Shown here: one piece after another, positions 38,612 to 47,336 of the stretch
Numbering within the stretch: position 1 is the stretch's first letter
How the letters are laid out: each line of letters opens with the position of its first letter
Source: CAVRUD01 sp963724285
GTDB lineage: Bacteria > Chloroflexota > Chloroflexia > Thermomicrobiales > UBA6265
NCBI GenBank assembly: GCA_963724285.1
Contig: CAVRUD010000025.1
Coordinates: forward strand, 62,001 to 126,000
Length of the DNA: 64,000 nt
Direction of reading: 5' to 3'
Made by a program: the position numbers and the translations under genes
Notes under the pieces: generated by a model
What the model was told of the DNA's origin: nothing
Database searches by the model: none
Seen by the model: the letters and a program-made list of their open reading frames with translations, nothing else

Positions 38612-38640
38612 TTGACGCCTTTCCGGGGCCTTCCTATACT
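38612..38640 (+). promoter_or_regulatory. sigma70-type promoter of the nuoEF pair
   Basis: TTGACG at 38612-38617 and TATACT at 38635-38640 are exactly 17 bp apart, 110 bp upstream of nuoE. The -35 lies inside an 18-bp sequence repeated at 34217-34234. The remainder of 38250-38751 shows no gene. Confidence 0.7.
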
Positions 38641-38751
38641 CCCTGGTGGGCCGCATGTTCGTGAGATTCATCACGTGCGGCCGGCACATGACACGGGCGG
38701 AAACGGCGATCGGGCCGAGGATTCCGCCGCTCGGTCGGAAGGGGTTAGTCC

Positions 38752-39309
38752 GTGACGCACGCAACGGCGGGCGAGATCGATCTCGCGGTCGTGCGGGAAC
38801 TGTTGTCCCACATTACCTACAGCGATCACCAGGAAGCCCAGGAGCTCATCCTGCACGCGTTGCAGGAGATCAATGAGCATTTCGGCTGGGTTTCGCCCGA
38901 AGCCGCACAGCTCGTCGCGGATCATCTCGGGACGTCCATCAACCGCGTCTACGGGTTGCTTACCTTTTACGCCGACTTCCGGACAGAGCCTCGTGGCAAC
39001 CACTTCATGCTCCTCTGCCACGGCATGTCCTGCTACGCCCTCGGCTCTCAGCAGCTCGTCCAGGGCCTCAAAGACAACTACGGCATCCAGGACGGAGAGA
39101 CGACTGCCGACGGCGAATTGACCGTCCAGGTCGTGAACGGCTGCCTGGGCGTCTGCGACCGCGCTCCCCTGGTCAAGCTCGATGCCGATTACTACGGCGA
39201 CCTCACCCCGGATAAGCTTTCCGATGTCATCCAGCGCGCCATCGCCCGGTATCGGGACGAGCACGGCGACAAGCCCGGTCAGCCAGCCTGGGCCGGATCT
39301 CACGGCTAG
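38752..39309 (+). CDS. nuoE: NuoE-like 2Fe-2S subunit
   Basis: The 185-residue protein has the thioredoxin-like ferredoxin fold of the 24-kDa complex I subunit. The four cluster ligands are C89 and C94 (LLCHGMSCYALG) and C131 and C135 (NGCLGVCDRAP). The N-terminal helical part (GWVSPEAAQLVADHLG, RVYGLLTFYADF) is typical. GTG start, with GGAAGGGG upstream. It pairs with nuoF 10 bp downstream. In complex I, NAD-linked hydrogenases or formate dehydrogenases this subunit passes electrons from FMN to other iron-sulfur centres. Confidence 0.92.
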   Translation: MTHATAGEIDLAVVRELLSHITYSDHQEAQELILHALQEINEHFGWVSPEAAQLVADHLGTSINRVYGLLTFYADFRTEPRGNHFMLLCHGMSCYALGSQQLVQGLKDNYGIQDGETTADGELTVQVVNGCLGVCDRAPLVKLDADYYGDLTPDKLSDVIQRAIARYRDEHGDKPGQPAWAGSHG

Positions 39310-39319
39310 GAGGCCGCTC

Positions 39320-41059
39320 GTGGCACATCCCGACAATCTTCCCGTCACCGAGCTTTCCCGCTTGGCGAGCCGCTCTGAGTTCGAGGCGTTCCAGGCCCGA
39401 TGCACCTCTAAATGGGAGTCGATCTGGGCCGACGGCAGTTACGTTGTCACGGTCGGGCTGGACAGTTCGTCAATCGCCAAGGGTGCTGCAAAGGTGCTCG
39501 CCGCCTGCGAGCTTGCGCTCCATGGCACCGACGCCATCGTGCGCCAGTCGAGCGGCAATGGCGCGATCTGGATGGAACCCTGGGTCGAGATCAAGCGCCC
39601 GGGCGAACCGCCGATCGTCTACGGCAACATCGAACCAGGCGATGTCCCCGCGCTCATCAACGGTGAACTGCAAGACCGGGCGGTCGGCGTACGCGGCCTG
39701 GAGGGTTTCGGTGGCATCCCCACACTGAGTTCCCATCCCTTCTTCAAGCACCAGCAGCGGATCGTCCTCGCCGATACCGGCATCATCGACCCGGACTCGA
39801 TCGAAGAGGCGATCGCCCGCGGGGCGTACAGCGCCTACTTCAAGGTCCTGTTCGAGATGTCGAACGAAGAGGCCATCGCCGAGGTCACCGCGGCGAATCT
39901 CCGCGGTCGTGGCGGAGCGGGATTCCCGGCCGGCATCAAGTGGGAAAGCGGCCGCAAGGCCCGAGCGACGCCCAAATTCGTCGTCTGCAACTCCCACGAA
40001 GGCGAGCCGAACGTCTACAAGGACCGCCGCATCCACGAAGGCGATCCGCACCGCATCCTCGAAGGTCTGCTCATCGCCTGCGTCTGCGTCGGTGCCGAAC
40101 GCGGCTACAACTACATCGGCGGTGAGTACCCCCTGGCGATCCAGCGTTTCCGCCGGGCGGTGGCAGACGCCGAGCGTCTTGGCCTGATCGGCAAGGACAT
40201 CCTCGGTAGCGGCAAGGATGTCGCCTTCCGGGTTCGCACCGGCGGCGGCGCCTACATCTGCGGCGAAGGCTCGGCCCTGATGTACTCCGTAATGGGCGTC
40301 CGTGGCCAGCCGCGGACCAAGCCGCCGAGGTCGGTCGAAGAGGGCATCTGGAAGCGCCCAACGGTTGCGAACAACACTGAGACCGTCGCCAACATCCGCG
40401 ACATTATCAACAACGGGGGTGAGTGGTTCGCCAGCATCGGCACCGAGAAGAGCTCCGGTACGAAGCTGATGACGATTCAGGGGCCGATGAAGACCCCTGG
40501 CCTCGTCGAAGTGCCGATGGGCATCAACCTCGGCGTCCTCCTCAACGAAATCTGGGGCGGGATGCGGGAGGGACACACCTTCAAGGGCATCCAGACGGGC
40601 GGAGTCTCCGCCGGGCCGTTGAAGGAGGAGCACTTCCACCTGCCGGTCGACTTCGACTCGCTCACCTCGTCGGGCGGCATGCTCGGATCCGGCGGGTTCG
40701 TCGTCTTCGACACCAACGTCTGCGCGGTCGACTTCGCCCGATACCTGATGGCATTCAATCGTTACGAGTCCTGCTCGAAGTGCGTCCCCTGCCGCCTCGG
40801 CAACCCGGCCTTGGTCGAAATCCTCGACCGCATCCGCCTGGGCCGCGGCACCTTAGACGACCTGACGCTGATCCAGCGAACGAGCAAGCACATCATCGAG
40901 CTCTCGCTCTGCGGCCTGGGTCAAGTTGCCCCAGAACCTGTCCTAGGCATGATCAAGCAGTACGAGGACGAGTTCCGCGCCCACATCATCGACGGCGTCT
41001 GCCCCTCCGGCACCTGCCCGATCGCGCCGGAAACCCCGGCACTGGCGGCCGGGGATTAG
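39320..41059 (+). CDS. nuoF: NuoF-like NADH-binding FMN/4Fe-4S subunit
   Basis: The 579-residue protein starts at a GTG preceded by GGAGG. An N-terminal extension of about 150 residues (YVVTVGLDSSSIAKGAAKVL) has the shape of a thioredoxin-like domain without its cysteines, as in HydB/HoxF-type proteins. The FMN/NADH domain shows RGRGGAGFPAGIKWES, CNSHEGEPNVYKDR and GGGAYICGEGSAL. The 4Fe-4S ligands are in ESCSKCVPCRLGN. No NuoG, hydrogenase or formate dehydrogenase catalytic subunit follows; the next gene is convergent. It may serve an enzyme coded elsewhere. Confidence 0.92.
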   Translation: MAHPDNLPVTELSRLASRSEFEAFQARCTSKWESIWADGSYVVTVGLDSSSIAKGAAKVLAACELALHGTDAIVRQSSGNGAIWMEPWVEIKRPGEPPIVYGNIEPGDVPALINGELQDRAVGVRGLEGFGGIPTLSSHPFFKHQQRIVLADTGIIDPDSIEEAIARGAYSAYFKVLFEMSNEEAIAEVTAANLRGRGGAGFPAGIKWESGRKARATPKFVVCNSHEGEPNVYKDRRIHEGDPHRILEGLLIACVCVGAERGYNYIGGEYPLAIQRFRRAVADAERLGLIGKDILGSGKDVAFRVRTGGGAYICGEGSALMYSVMGVRGQPRTKPPRSVEEGIWKRPTVANNTETVANIRDIINNGGEWFASIGTEKSSGTKLMTIQGPMKTPGLVEVPMGINLGVLLNEIWGGMREGHTFKGIQTGGVSAGPLKEEHFHLPVDFDSLTSSGGMLGSGGFVVFDTNVCAVDFARYLMAFNRYESCSKCVPCRLGNPALVEILDRIRLGRGTLDDLTLIQRTSKHIIELSLCGLGQVAPEPVLGMIKQYEDEFRAHIIDGVCPSGTCPIAPETPALAAGD

Positions 41060-41085
41060 GCGGAACGAAGGACCTCATCCCCGAA

Positions 41086-41149
41086 CGGCCCTCACCCCCC
41101 AACCTCCCTCTCCCAGCTTTGGGAGAGGGAGGTTGGGGGGTGAGGGCCG
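41086..41149. repeat. perfect 30-bp inverted repeat hairpin
   Basis: CGGCCCTCACCCCCCAACCT and ten more bases pair without mismatch with 41120-41149, leaving a GCTT loop. It stands between the convergent ends of nuoF and the cyclodeaminase gene, and could stop transcription from both sides. Confidence 0.85.
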
Positions 41150-41220
41150 TACCGGACACGCCGCCACCAACCGTCACTCTCAACCGTAGCGGGCTAGGGG
41201 AGAGAGTAGGGTGAGGTCAT

Positions 41221-42207
41221 TTACCCCAACTCAATCCTCACCCCTACACCCTCCGCCAGCGCCCGATCCACCGCCAGCTTCCCGACCGAGACGTCCTGAA
41301 CCGCATTTCCCACCGACTTGAACAGCGTCACCTCATCGTCCCTGGTCCGCCCCGGGGCGTTCCCGGAGACGACCATGCCGAGCTCCCGCTCGAAATGCTC
41401 GTGGCCGACCAGGCCGTCGCGGAGGGGAACGATCAGATCACCCGCTTCTTCGAGGGCAGCCTCGGTGGCATCAACCACCAGGGTCGCTCTGGCCACAGTC
41501 GCCGCAGGCAGCTCCTGCATCTCAGGGGTGTAGGCTCCGACGGCGTTGATGTGGGTACCGGGCCGGATCAGCGCGTCATCGAAGACAGGCGTGCGCGAGG
41601 TCGTGGCAGTACAGACAATGTCCGCCTCGGCCACGATCCCGGCTTCAGTCGTCGTCTCCAGCCGACTCGCCAGATCGGGCCAGTCCCGCCCGATTGCTTC
41701 CCTGTATCGGGCCAGCGAAGCCTCTTGCATATCCACGCCGATGATGCGCTCGATCGGCCGCACGGCACACACGGCGGCGGCCTGGGTGACGCCTTGCACA
41801 CCGGTGCCGATGACGACGAGGGTTTTGCTGTCGGGTCGGGCCAAGAGATCAGTGGCCGCACCCGAAACGGCACCAGTACGGAGTGCGGTCAAGTATGAGC
41901 CGTCGAGGATGGCCAGCGGCCGCCCCGTTTCGGGATCGGCGAGCATCACGACGGCGTGGATGAGCGGCAGGCCCTTTTGCGGATTATCCCGGAACACGTT
42001 GACCACTTTGACCCCGAGGGCCCCGGCGGCAGGGACGTGCGCGGGCATGAAGAGGGCGTCACCCCGGAACTCGGTAACCGGGATCACCGTCCGGATTGGC
42101 GCGGTAGCGTTGCCCGCCGACAGCTCGGCAAAAGCGACCTTCATCAGCTCCACGGCATCCGCCATGGGAACGAGCCGTCGCACATCCTCCCGGGACAATG
42201 CCAGCAT
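41221..42207 (-). CDS. ornithine cyclodeaminase / mu-crystallin family enzyme
   Basis: The product is 328 residues from the ATG giving MLALSREDVRRLVPM, preceded by GGAGAGGTGG. Family marks are the active-site lysine in GVKVVNVFRDNPQKG, the Rossmann stretch VVIGTGVQGVTQAAAVCAVRP, and VCTATTSRTPVFDDALIRPGTHINAVGAY. Members include ornithine cyclodeaminase, alanine dehydrogenase, pyrroline-2-carboxylate reductase and others, so the substrate cannot be fixed here. It is a single gene with no pathway partner next to it. Confidence 0.87.
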   Translation of the reverse strand: MLALSREDVRRLVPMADAVELMKVAFAELSAGNATAPIRTVIPVTEFRGDALFMPAHVPAAGALGVKVVNVFRDNPQKGLPLIHAVVMLADPETGRPLAILDGSYLTALRTGAVSGAATDLLARPDSKTLVVIGTGVQGVTQAAAVCAVRPIERIIGVDMQEASLARYREAIGRDWPDLASRLETTTEAGIVAEADIVCTATTSRTPVFDDALIRPGTHINAVGAYTPEMQELPAATVARATLVVDATEAALEEAGDLIVPLRDGLVGHEHFERELGMVVSGNAPGRTRDDEVTLFKSVGNAVQDVSVGKLAVDRALAEGVGVRIELG

Positions 42208-42339
42208 TTTCCACCTCTCCCCGGCTCCGCGCCGATCATTCGCCCCATCGGGACGCCTGAGTCTATGGCCGGGCACGGCGGCGCGCAATGGCGCCCACCG
42301 TTTGGCACCCGACGAGTGTCGCATCCGGCCCGCCGCCGG

Positions 42340-42483
42340 TCATCCCGAGCGTGTCGAGGGATCTCGAGGGGAACGGCGTTCCGATGATGCCGACGTGTCC
42401 GAGAGCACGATGCCGTGTTCTCGGAGGCCGGGCCATCGTCGTTCCCGCGCGCCCTTCGAGAGCCCTCGACACGCTCGGGATGA
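42340..42483. repeat. interspersed inverted repeat D, copy 1
   Basis: TCATCCCGAGCGTGTCGAGG at the left pairs with CCTCGACACGCTCGGGATGA at the right, with imperfect arms inside. A short tandem of CGCCGAACG(CTC) units follows at about 42510-42545. The stretch 42208-42779 has no gene; TATACT at 42701-42706 may be the -10 of the next one. Confidence 0.75.
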
Positions 42484-42779
42484 CAGGTTCGCCGGTCGCC
42501 AACGCGATACGCTCGAACGCCGAACGCTCAAACGCCGAACGCCGGATCTCCTCGATCCTGCTTCCCCTGCATTTCGCAAATTGGAAGGCGCAACTGCGGG
42601 GCCGTTCTCCCGTACACGGGAAACCCTCACCGACCCTCCAGCGTTACCGGAAGCGTCTGGCGCGACGGTCTACGAGAAGGGTCGGCGATGAAGCCCGTGC
42701 TATACTCCGCCCCGCGGTCCAGCCCATCTCGCTTGGCCCGGCGCGCCCCATGCGCCGCTCGATCGACCGCGGATAGTAG

Positions 42780-43388
42780 ATGATGGCGACCACCCCCCGA
42801 TCACTTTCCAACAGGCTCCGGCAGCACTCGCGACGCTCAGGATTCGCCGTCGGCGTCTCGATGGCCCTGGCGATCGCCATCTGCATCGCGGGGTTCGTCG
42901 CCATCTACGTCCAGCTGCAGCCGTACATCAGCGACTTCGTCAGTCAGGACCCGCCCGAAGAGGAAGCCCGGGTCGTGGCCGCTCCCGATCCAACCGAACC
43001 TCCAGCCGACGACGAAGACGAAGTGGAAGAACCCGCACCGACCGAGGAACCGTCCGAGGACGAAGAAGCCGCCGATGACGAGGAAGAGACTCCTCCCGAG
43101 GACGAAGAAGAAGACGAACCGGAGCCGACCGAGGAATCCGAGGAATTTGAACCTGATCTTCAATCCAATCCGAACGCTTCGATCAATCTGAGAACGGAAC
43201 CGTCGACGGCTCAAGGAAATGCGACGATTATCTTCGCGATCCCACCGGCGACCCCACTAGAGGCAACCGGTGAAACGGAAGCTGCTGACAACCCGGCTGA
43301 AGATGGCGACACTTGGGTCGAAGTAGAAATCGAGGACGGGACCGTTGGTTGGCTTAGAGAGATCGATACCGAGCCGTTCCAAGAATAG
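42780..43388 (+). CDS. membrane-anchored protein with acidic linker and SH3-type domain
   Basis: The 202-residue protein has one membrane segment (VGVSMALAIAICIAGFVAIYV, about 24-44). A long Glu/Asp/Pro linker (about 55-125) would extend outside the cell. The C-terminal domain of about 70 residues resembles bacterial SH3: NASINLRTEPSTAQGNATII, then WVEVEIEDGTVGWLREI. Such domains often bind cell-wall parts. A second ATG follows the first directly. It precedes the tyrA-like gene by 49 bp and may share its transcript. Confidence 0.75.
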   Translation: MMATTPRSLSNRLRQHSRRSGFAVGVSMALAIAICIAGFVAIYVQLQPYISDFVSQDPPEEEARVVAAPDPTEPPADDEDEVEEPAPTEEPSEDEEAADDEEETPPEDEEEDEPEPTEESEEFEPDLQSNPNASINLRTEPSTAQGNATIIFAIPPATPLEATGETEAADNPAEDGDTWVEVEIEDGTVGWLREIDTEPFQE

Positions 43389-43437
43389 GCGTCCAGTTGT
43401 CTCTGAGCGCTATTGATGAGCAGAAAGGCCATGTCCC

Positions 43438-44508
43438 ATGCAGCGAGTCTCGATCATCGGCCTTGGGCTTATGGGCGGCTCCATTGGGCTCGCCTTGCGG
43501 CGCTGGTCGTCGCAGAACGCCAAGGGCGGCAACGACGCCCTGGAGATAACGGGCTTCGATACCGATCTCGAACAGCAGTCCTATGCCAAGAAGATCAACG
43601 CGGTCGAGAAGACCGAATGGAACCTGGTCAACGCGGTCAAGAACGCCGATATCATCATCATCGCCACTCCGGTTCTCGCCGCCCGCGAGATCTTCGTCGA
43701 CATCGCGCCGCACCTGAAGTCGGGCGCGGTAGTGACGGATGTCAGCTCGACCAAGGCCCAGATCCTGGCGTGGGCAGACGAACTGCTTCCACGCACCGTC
43801 AGCTTCGTCGGTGGGCACCCAATGGCCGGCAAGGCCCAGAGCATCGAGGCCGCCGAGGCCGACCTCTTCAAGGGAGCGACCTGGTGCGTCTGCCCGTCGG
43901 TGAACGCCGGCGAGGACGCCATTCGCAACGTCCTGGGGATTATCGCGGCCGTCGGGGCCGAGCCCTTCTTCGTCGATCCGAACGAGCACGATGCCTTCGT
44001 TGCCGGCGTCAGCCACCTGCCGTTCGTCATCTCAGCCGCTCTGATGAAGGCGACCAGCTCGGACTCCTCATGGCGGGACATGAAGACGCTGTCCGCAACC
44101 GGGTTTCGCGACGTGACCCGGTTGGCTTCCGGTAGCCCCGCCATGCACCGCGATATCGTGGTCACCAACAAGGAAGCGCTCGGCCGCTGGCTCGACACCT
44201 ATATCGCCACCCTCCAGGACATCCGGGATACCATCGGCTCGGACGCCGAAGACGCCCCCGAAAAACTCCTCGCCTTCTTCGATGGGGCGCGGGACGCCCG
44301 GGCCGAGTGGTCGACCCAAACCAACCGCGAAGGCGAGTTGCTCCAGAGCACCGAGAACGAGCTCACCGCCGCCGGCAACATCTCCGATCAGCTGGGACGG
44401 ATGCTCTTCGGCGGGCTTGGCCGGGGCCGCAAGAACTTGACGGACCGCAATCGCGGCATGACGTCACGAAACGGCAGCGGCACCAGCCGGGATCCCAAGC
44501 GGAACTGA
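43438..44508 (+). CDS. tyrA: prephenate dehydrogenase
   Basis: The 356-residue enzyme oxidatively decarboxylates prephenate in tyrosine synthesis. It begins with the dinucleotide fold VSIIGLGLMGGSIGLALRRW; later marks are IIIATPVLAAREIF, VTDVSSTKAQILAWADELL, FVGGHPMAGKAQSIEAA and GVSHLPFVISAALM. The C-terminal 70 residues are polar and basic, probably disordered. ATG start with AAAGG upstream. No ACT domain is present. No other aromatic pathway gene is adjacent; aroQ lies 16 kb away. Confidence 0.9.
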   Translation: MQRVSIIGLGLMGGSIGLALRRWSSQNAKGGNDALEITGFDTDLEQQSYAKKINAVEKTEWNLVNAVKNADIIIIATPVLAAREIFVDIAPHLKSGAVVTDVSSTKAQILAWADELLPRTVSFVGGHPMAGKAQSIEAAEADLFKGATWCVCPSVNAGEDAIRNVLGIIAAVGAEPFFVDPNEHDAFVAGVSHLPFVISAALMKATSSDSSWRDMKTLSATGFRDVTRLASGSPAMHRDIVVTNKEALGRWLDTYIATLQDIRDTIGSDAEDAPEKLLAFFDGARDARAEWSTQTNREGELLQSTENELTAAGNISDQLGRMLFGGLGRGRKNLTDRNRGMTSRNGSGTSRDPKRN

Positions 44509-44572
44509 GGCAAGAGGATTCACGGATCGAGCGGCATCATTCTCAGCCCCGGCCATTTTGGAAGCCGGGATG

Positions 44573-44598
44573 TGATCGGGCGGCCTGTCGCCCGATCA
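44573..44598 (+). terminator. hairpin after tyrA
   Basis: A 10-bp perfect stem (TGATCGGGCG with CGCCCGATCA) closes on GCCTGT, about 65 bp after the tyrA stop. T-run is weak. Confidence 0.5.
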
Positions 44599-44651
44599 TG
44601 TACGATTCCTGGTGAATTCTCCGTTCAAACGCCCGAAACCCTGGCACAATA

Positions 44652-47042
44652 ATGAGTAGTCCTGCCGCGTTCGATCTCCGCCGGCCCGCTCCACTCGCGC
44701 CGCTGTCGGCGCCAGCATCGGTGCGCGCCTCGGTTCAGTTGCCCGTCCCGTTGACGTCGTTCGTCGGCCGGGAACGGGAAATTGCCGCCATCCAAGAAAT
44801 TATCCTGAACGGGAATGTACGGTTACTCACCCTGACCGGTCCCGGCGGCGTGGGGAAGACGCGGCTCGCGCTCCGCGTCCTTTCCGGTCTGCATGCTGCC
44901 TTTGCGGGTGGAGTCTGGTTCGTTGAACTCGCATCGGCGAGGGACCCAGGCCTGGTGCTGCCCGCGGTCGCGTCGACACTCGGAGTCTGGAACGCGGGCG
45001 ACCGGCGCGTCGTCGAATCGCTTGCGGTGGCGGTCGGCGATACCCGGACGCTCATTGCCCTCGACAACCTGGAACAGGTCGTCGACGTTGCGCCGGACAT
45101 CTCGGAACTGCTTGCCCGTTGCCCCTCGCTGATCATCATGGCAACGAGCCGAATTCCCCTCCGGCTCGGGGGTGAGCAGCTCTTCCCTGTGGCGCCGCTC
45201 TCGGTACCCGGTCTGCAACAACCGTTTGCGAGTGTGCCCGCGGGAGAGGATGGCGCGGTTGCTCTCTTCATGCACCGCGCCCAATCCGTGCGTCCCGGCT
45301 TCGCGGTTGACTCGACCAATGCCTCGGTCGTGACCGAGATATGCCGTCGCCTGGACGGCCTGCCCCTGGCGATCGAACTGGCAGCAGCGAGGACGAAGGT
45401 ACTCTCTCCGGCGGCGCTGTTGCTCCGGCTCGATCACAAGTTGCGGGTGCTCACCGGCGGTCCGCGAGACCTGCCGGACCGGCAGCGGACCCTGCGCGAC
45501 ACGATCGCCTGGAGTTACGATCTGCTTCTCCCGGAGCAACAAGCGCTCTTCCGGCAACTCGCGGTCTTCGCGGGCGGCTTCACGCTTGAAGCGGCTGAAG
45601 CCATTGCCGGGTCGGTCGCTGACGTGCTCGACGGATTGACGGACCTGGTAGACGGCGGACTCGTGCGCCAGGACGAGCAGCCGGGAGGCGAAACCCGTTT
45701 CCGGATGCTGGAGACGGTGCGTGAATACGCGCAGGAACGACTGGAGTCCAGTGAGGAGGCCGAATCGGCCCTTCAGCGCCACGCAGAATGGTTCCTGCGT
45801 CTGGTCGAAGTCGCGAACCTCACCGAGTACCGGGCGGGAGAGAAGGCAGCGCTGGACCGGCTCGGCCAGGATCTCGACAACATCCGGGCGGCGCTCGGCT
45901 GGACGCTGCGGGCCGACGCGCCCGCGGACCATATCGACATCGCCTTGCGGATCGCGGCGGGTATGGAGCGATTCTTTGTAACCCGCAGCCTTGTGCGAGA
46001 AGGTCGATCCTGGGTCGAACGCGCTTTGCAACGGAGCGCGGGGACATCACTGGAAGCGCGCGCTCGCGGTAACGCGGCGGCCGGCATCCTGACGATGGTT
46101 GAGGTCGACGATGATGTAAGCATGCGCTACTCGGGGGAGTCGGTAGCACTCTGGAACCAACTCGACAAACCAGTAGGGGCGACGAGTGCGCTCTTCTTCA
46201 TGGGTTTGATCTCCTGGCGCAGGCGTGACGAAACCCGCCTGGCTGAGATTGTCGACCAGGCGAACGCGCTCCTCCCCAGGATCCAGGGCAGCACCTGGAA
46301 AAACACCGCGCTCGTGCTTCAGGGCATGATGGCCCATGTGCGCGGCAATTTCGACCTCGCCCAAGAGTCATTTGGAGAGGCCATCCAGATCTACGGTCAG
46401 ATCGGCTTCACCTGGGGAGTTGGCTGGCTCTACGGTGTTCTTGCGGCCGTAGCCATGCAGGCAAACGATCCTCGCCGGGCCCTTCAGTTGGCCCAGCACT
46501 CCCTCAAAACGTTCTGGGAGCATGAGGATTTCGCCAGTGTTAGCGGTGAGCTGGTGAGTGTCGCCCTGGCGGCAGCACGGCTCGGACAACCGGCGAGCGC
46601 CGCCCGCCTCCTGGGGCTGGCCTCCGCGGTTCGCGAAGCGAGCGGCCTCGTGGTGACGCGCGAAGCACCCGCGGACGCGACCGCGATTGCGGAGACCACC
46701 GCAGTCCTTGGCGACGACGGGTTTGCTGACGGCTTTGCGGCGGGTATGGCCCTGGCGCCTGAAGTGGGCGTCGCGGAAGCACTGGCGATTCGTCCTGATC
46801 AAACGCCAGAACCAAAACAACCGTCCCCACTGGAGAGAAGCGGCTCCTTCGGATTGACTCCCAGAGAGCTGGAGGTCCTTCGGCAGCTAGCAACCGGCAG
46901 CACGTCCAATCGCGACCTGGCGGATGCGCTCTCGATCAGCCCCAAAACCGCCGGCAACCACGTCGACAATATCCTGGCGAAGCTGGGCGTTAATTCACGA
47001 GTCGCCGCTATTACCTTCGCGTTGAAGGAGCACCTCGTCTAG
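44652..47042 (+). CDS. STAND ATPase regulator with LuxR-type HTH
   Basis: The 796-residue protein has the same plan as the one at 34376. A short N-terminus is followed by VPLTSFVGREREIAAIQE, then Walker A LTGPGGVGKTRLALRV, Walker B LIALDNLEQVVDVAP, a winged-helix-like region (LFRQLAVFAGGFTLEAAEAIAG), TPR-like helices and a C-terminal LuxR domain (LTPRELEVLRQLATGSTSNRDLA, NHVDNILAKLGVNSR). Such proteins act as signal-responsive activators. ATG start without a strong ribosome site. A palindromic repeat lies downstream. Confidence 0.88.
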   Translation: MSSPAAFDLRRPAPLAPLSAPASVRASVQLPVPLTSFVGREREIAAIQEIILNGNVRLLTLTGPGGVGKTRLALRVLSGLHAAFAGGVWFVELASARDPGLVLPAVASTLGVWNAGDRRVVESLAVAVGDTRTLIALDNLEQVVDVAPDISELLARCPSLIIMATSRIPLRLGGEQLFPVAPLSVPGLQQPFASVPAGEDGAVALFMHRAQSVRPGFAVDSTNASVVTEICRRLDGLPLAIELAAARTKVLSPAALLLRLDHKLRVLTGGPRDLPDRQRTLRDTIAWSYDLLLPEQQALFRQLAVFAGGFTLEAAEAIAGSVADVLDGLTDLVDGGLVRQDEQPGGETRFRMLETVREYAQERLESSEEAESALQRHAEWFLRLVEVANLTEYRAGEKAALDRLGQDLDNIRAALGWTLRADAPADHIDIALRIAAGMERFFVTRSLVREGRSWVERALQRSAGTSLEARARGNAAAGILTMVEVDDDVSMRYSGESVALWNQLDKPVGATSALFFMGLISWRRRDETRLAEIVDQANALLPRIQGSTWKNTALVLQGMMAHVRGNFDLAQESFGEAIQIYGQIGFTWGVGWLYGVLAAVAMQANDPRRALQLAQHSLKTFWEHEDFASVSGELVSVALAAARLGQPASAARLLGLASAVREASGLVVTREAPADATAIAETTAVLGDDGFADGFAAGMALAPEVGVAEALAIRPDQTPEPKQPSPLERSGSFGLTPRELEVLRQLATGSTSNRDLADALSISPKTAGNHVDNILAKLGVNSRVAAITFALKEHLV

Positions 47043-47072
47043 TCAGGATTAATTATGGGTGCCGTGGGAACG

Positions 47073-47262
47073 GCGGCGCCGTGTTGGCGTCGCCCGGGGC
47101 TACAGACCCCGGGCTGAACCCGATAACCCGGCTGAAGCCGGCTGCCACCCGTCTCGAACGCCGGAAGGATCCGAGCACATCCCGGCGTGGCAGCCCCCTT
47201 CAGGGGGTTCGTGGAGGTAGTCCGGGGTCTTTAGCCCCGGGCGATAGCGGAGACGGCGCCGC
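47073..47262. repeat. interspersed palindromic repeat B, copy 1
   Basis: The outer arms are GGCGGCGCCGT and ACGGCGCCGC. Inside lie GCCCGGGGCTA..AGACCCCGGGCTGA and its partner TCCGGGGTCTTTAGCCCCGGGC. The centre holds GGCTGAAGCCGGCTGCCACC and CAGCCCCCTTCAGGGGG. It fills most of the gap between two convergent genes. Confidence 0.8.
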
Positions 47263-47336
47263 ACCTCCCGCAAGGTACCCGTGGCTAATCCTAGCTGGAC
47301 GAACCATGTGATAAGTCTGGAGACGCCACCATCCCA

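Noticed and set aside
42510..42545. Short tandem repeat as a regulatory array
   Set aside because: Only a few imperfect CGCCGAACG units are present and no partner regulator is evident.
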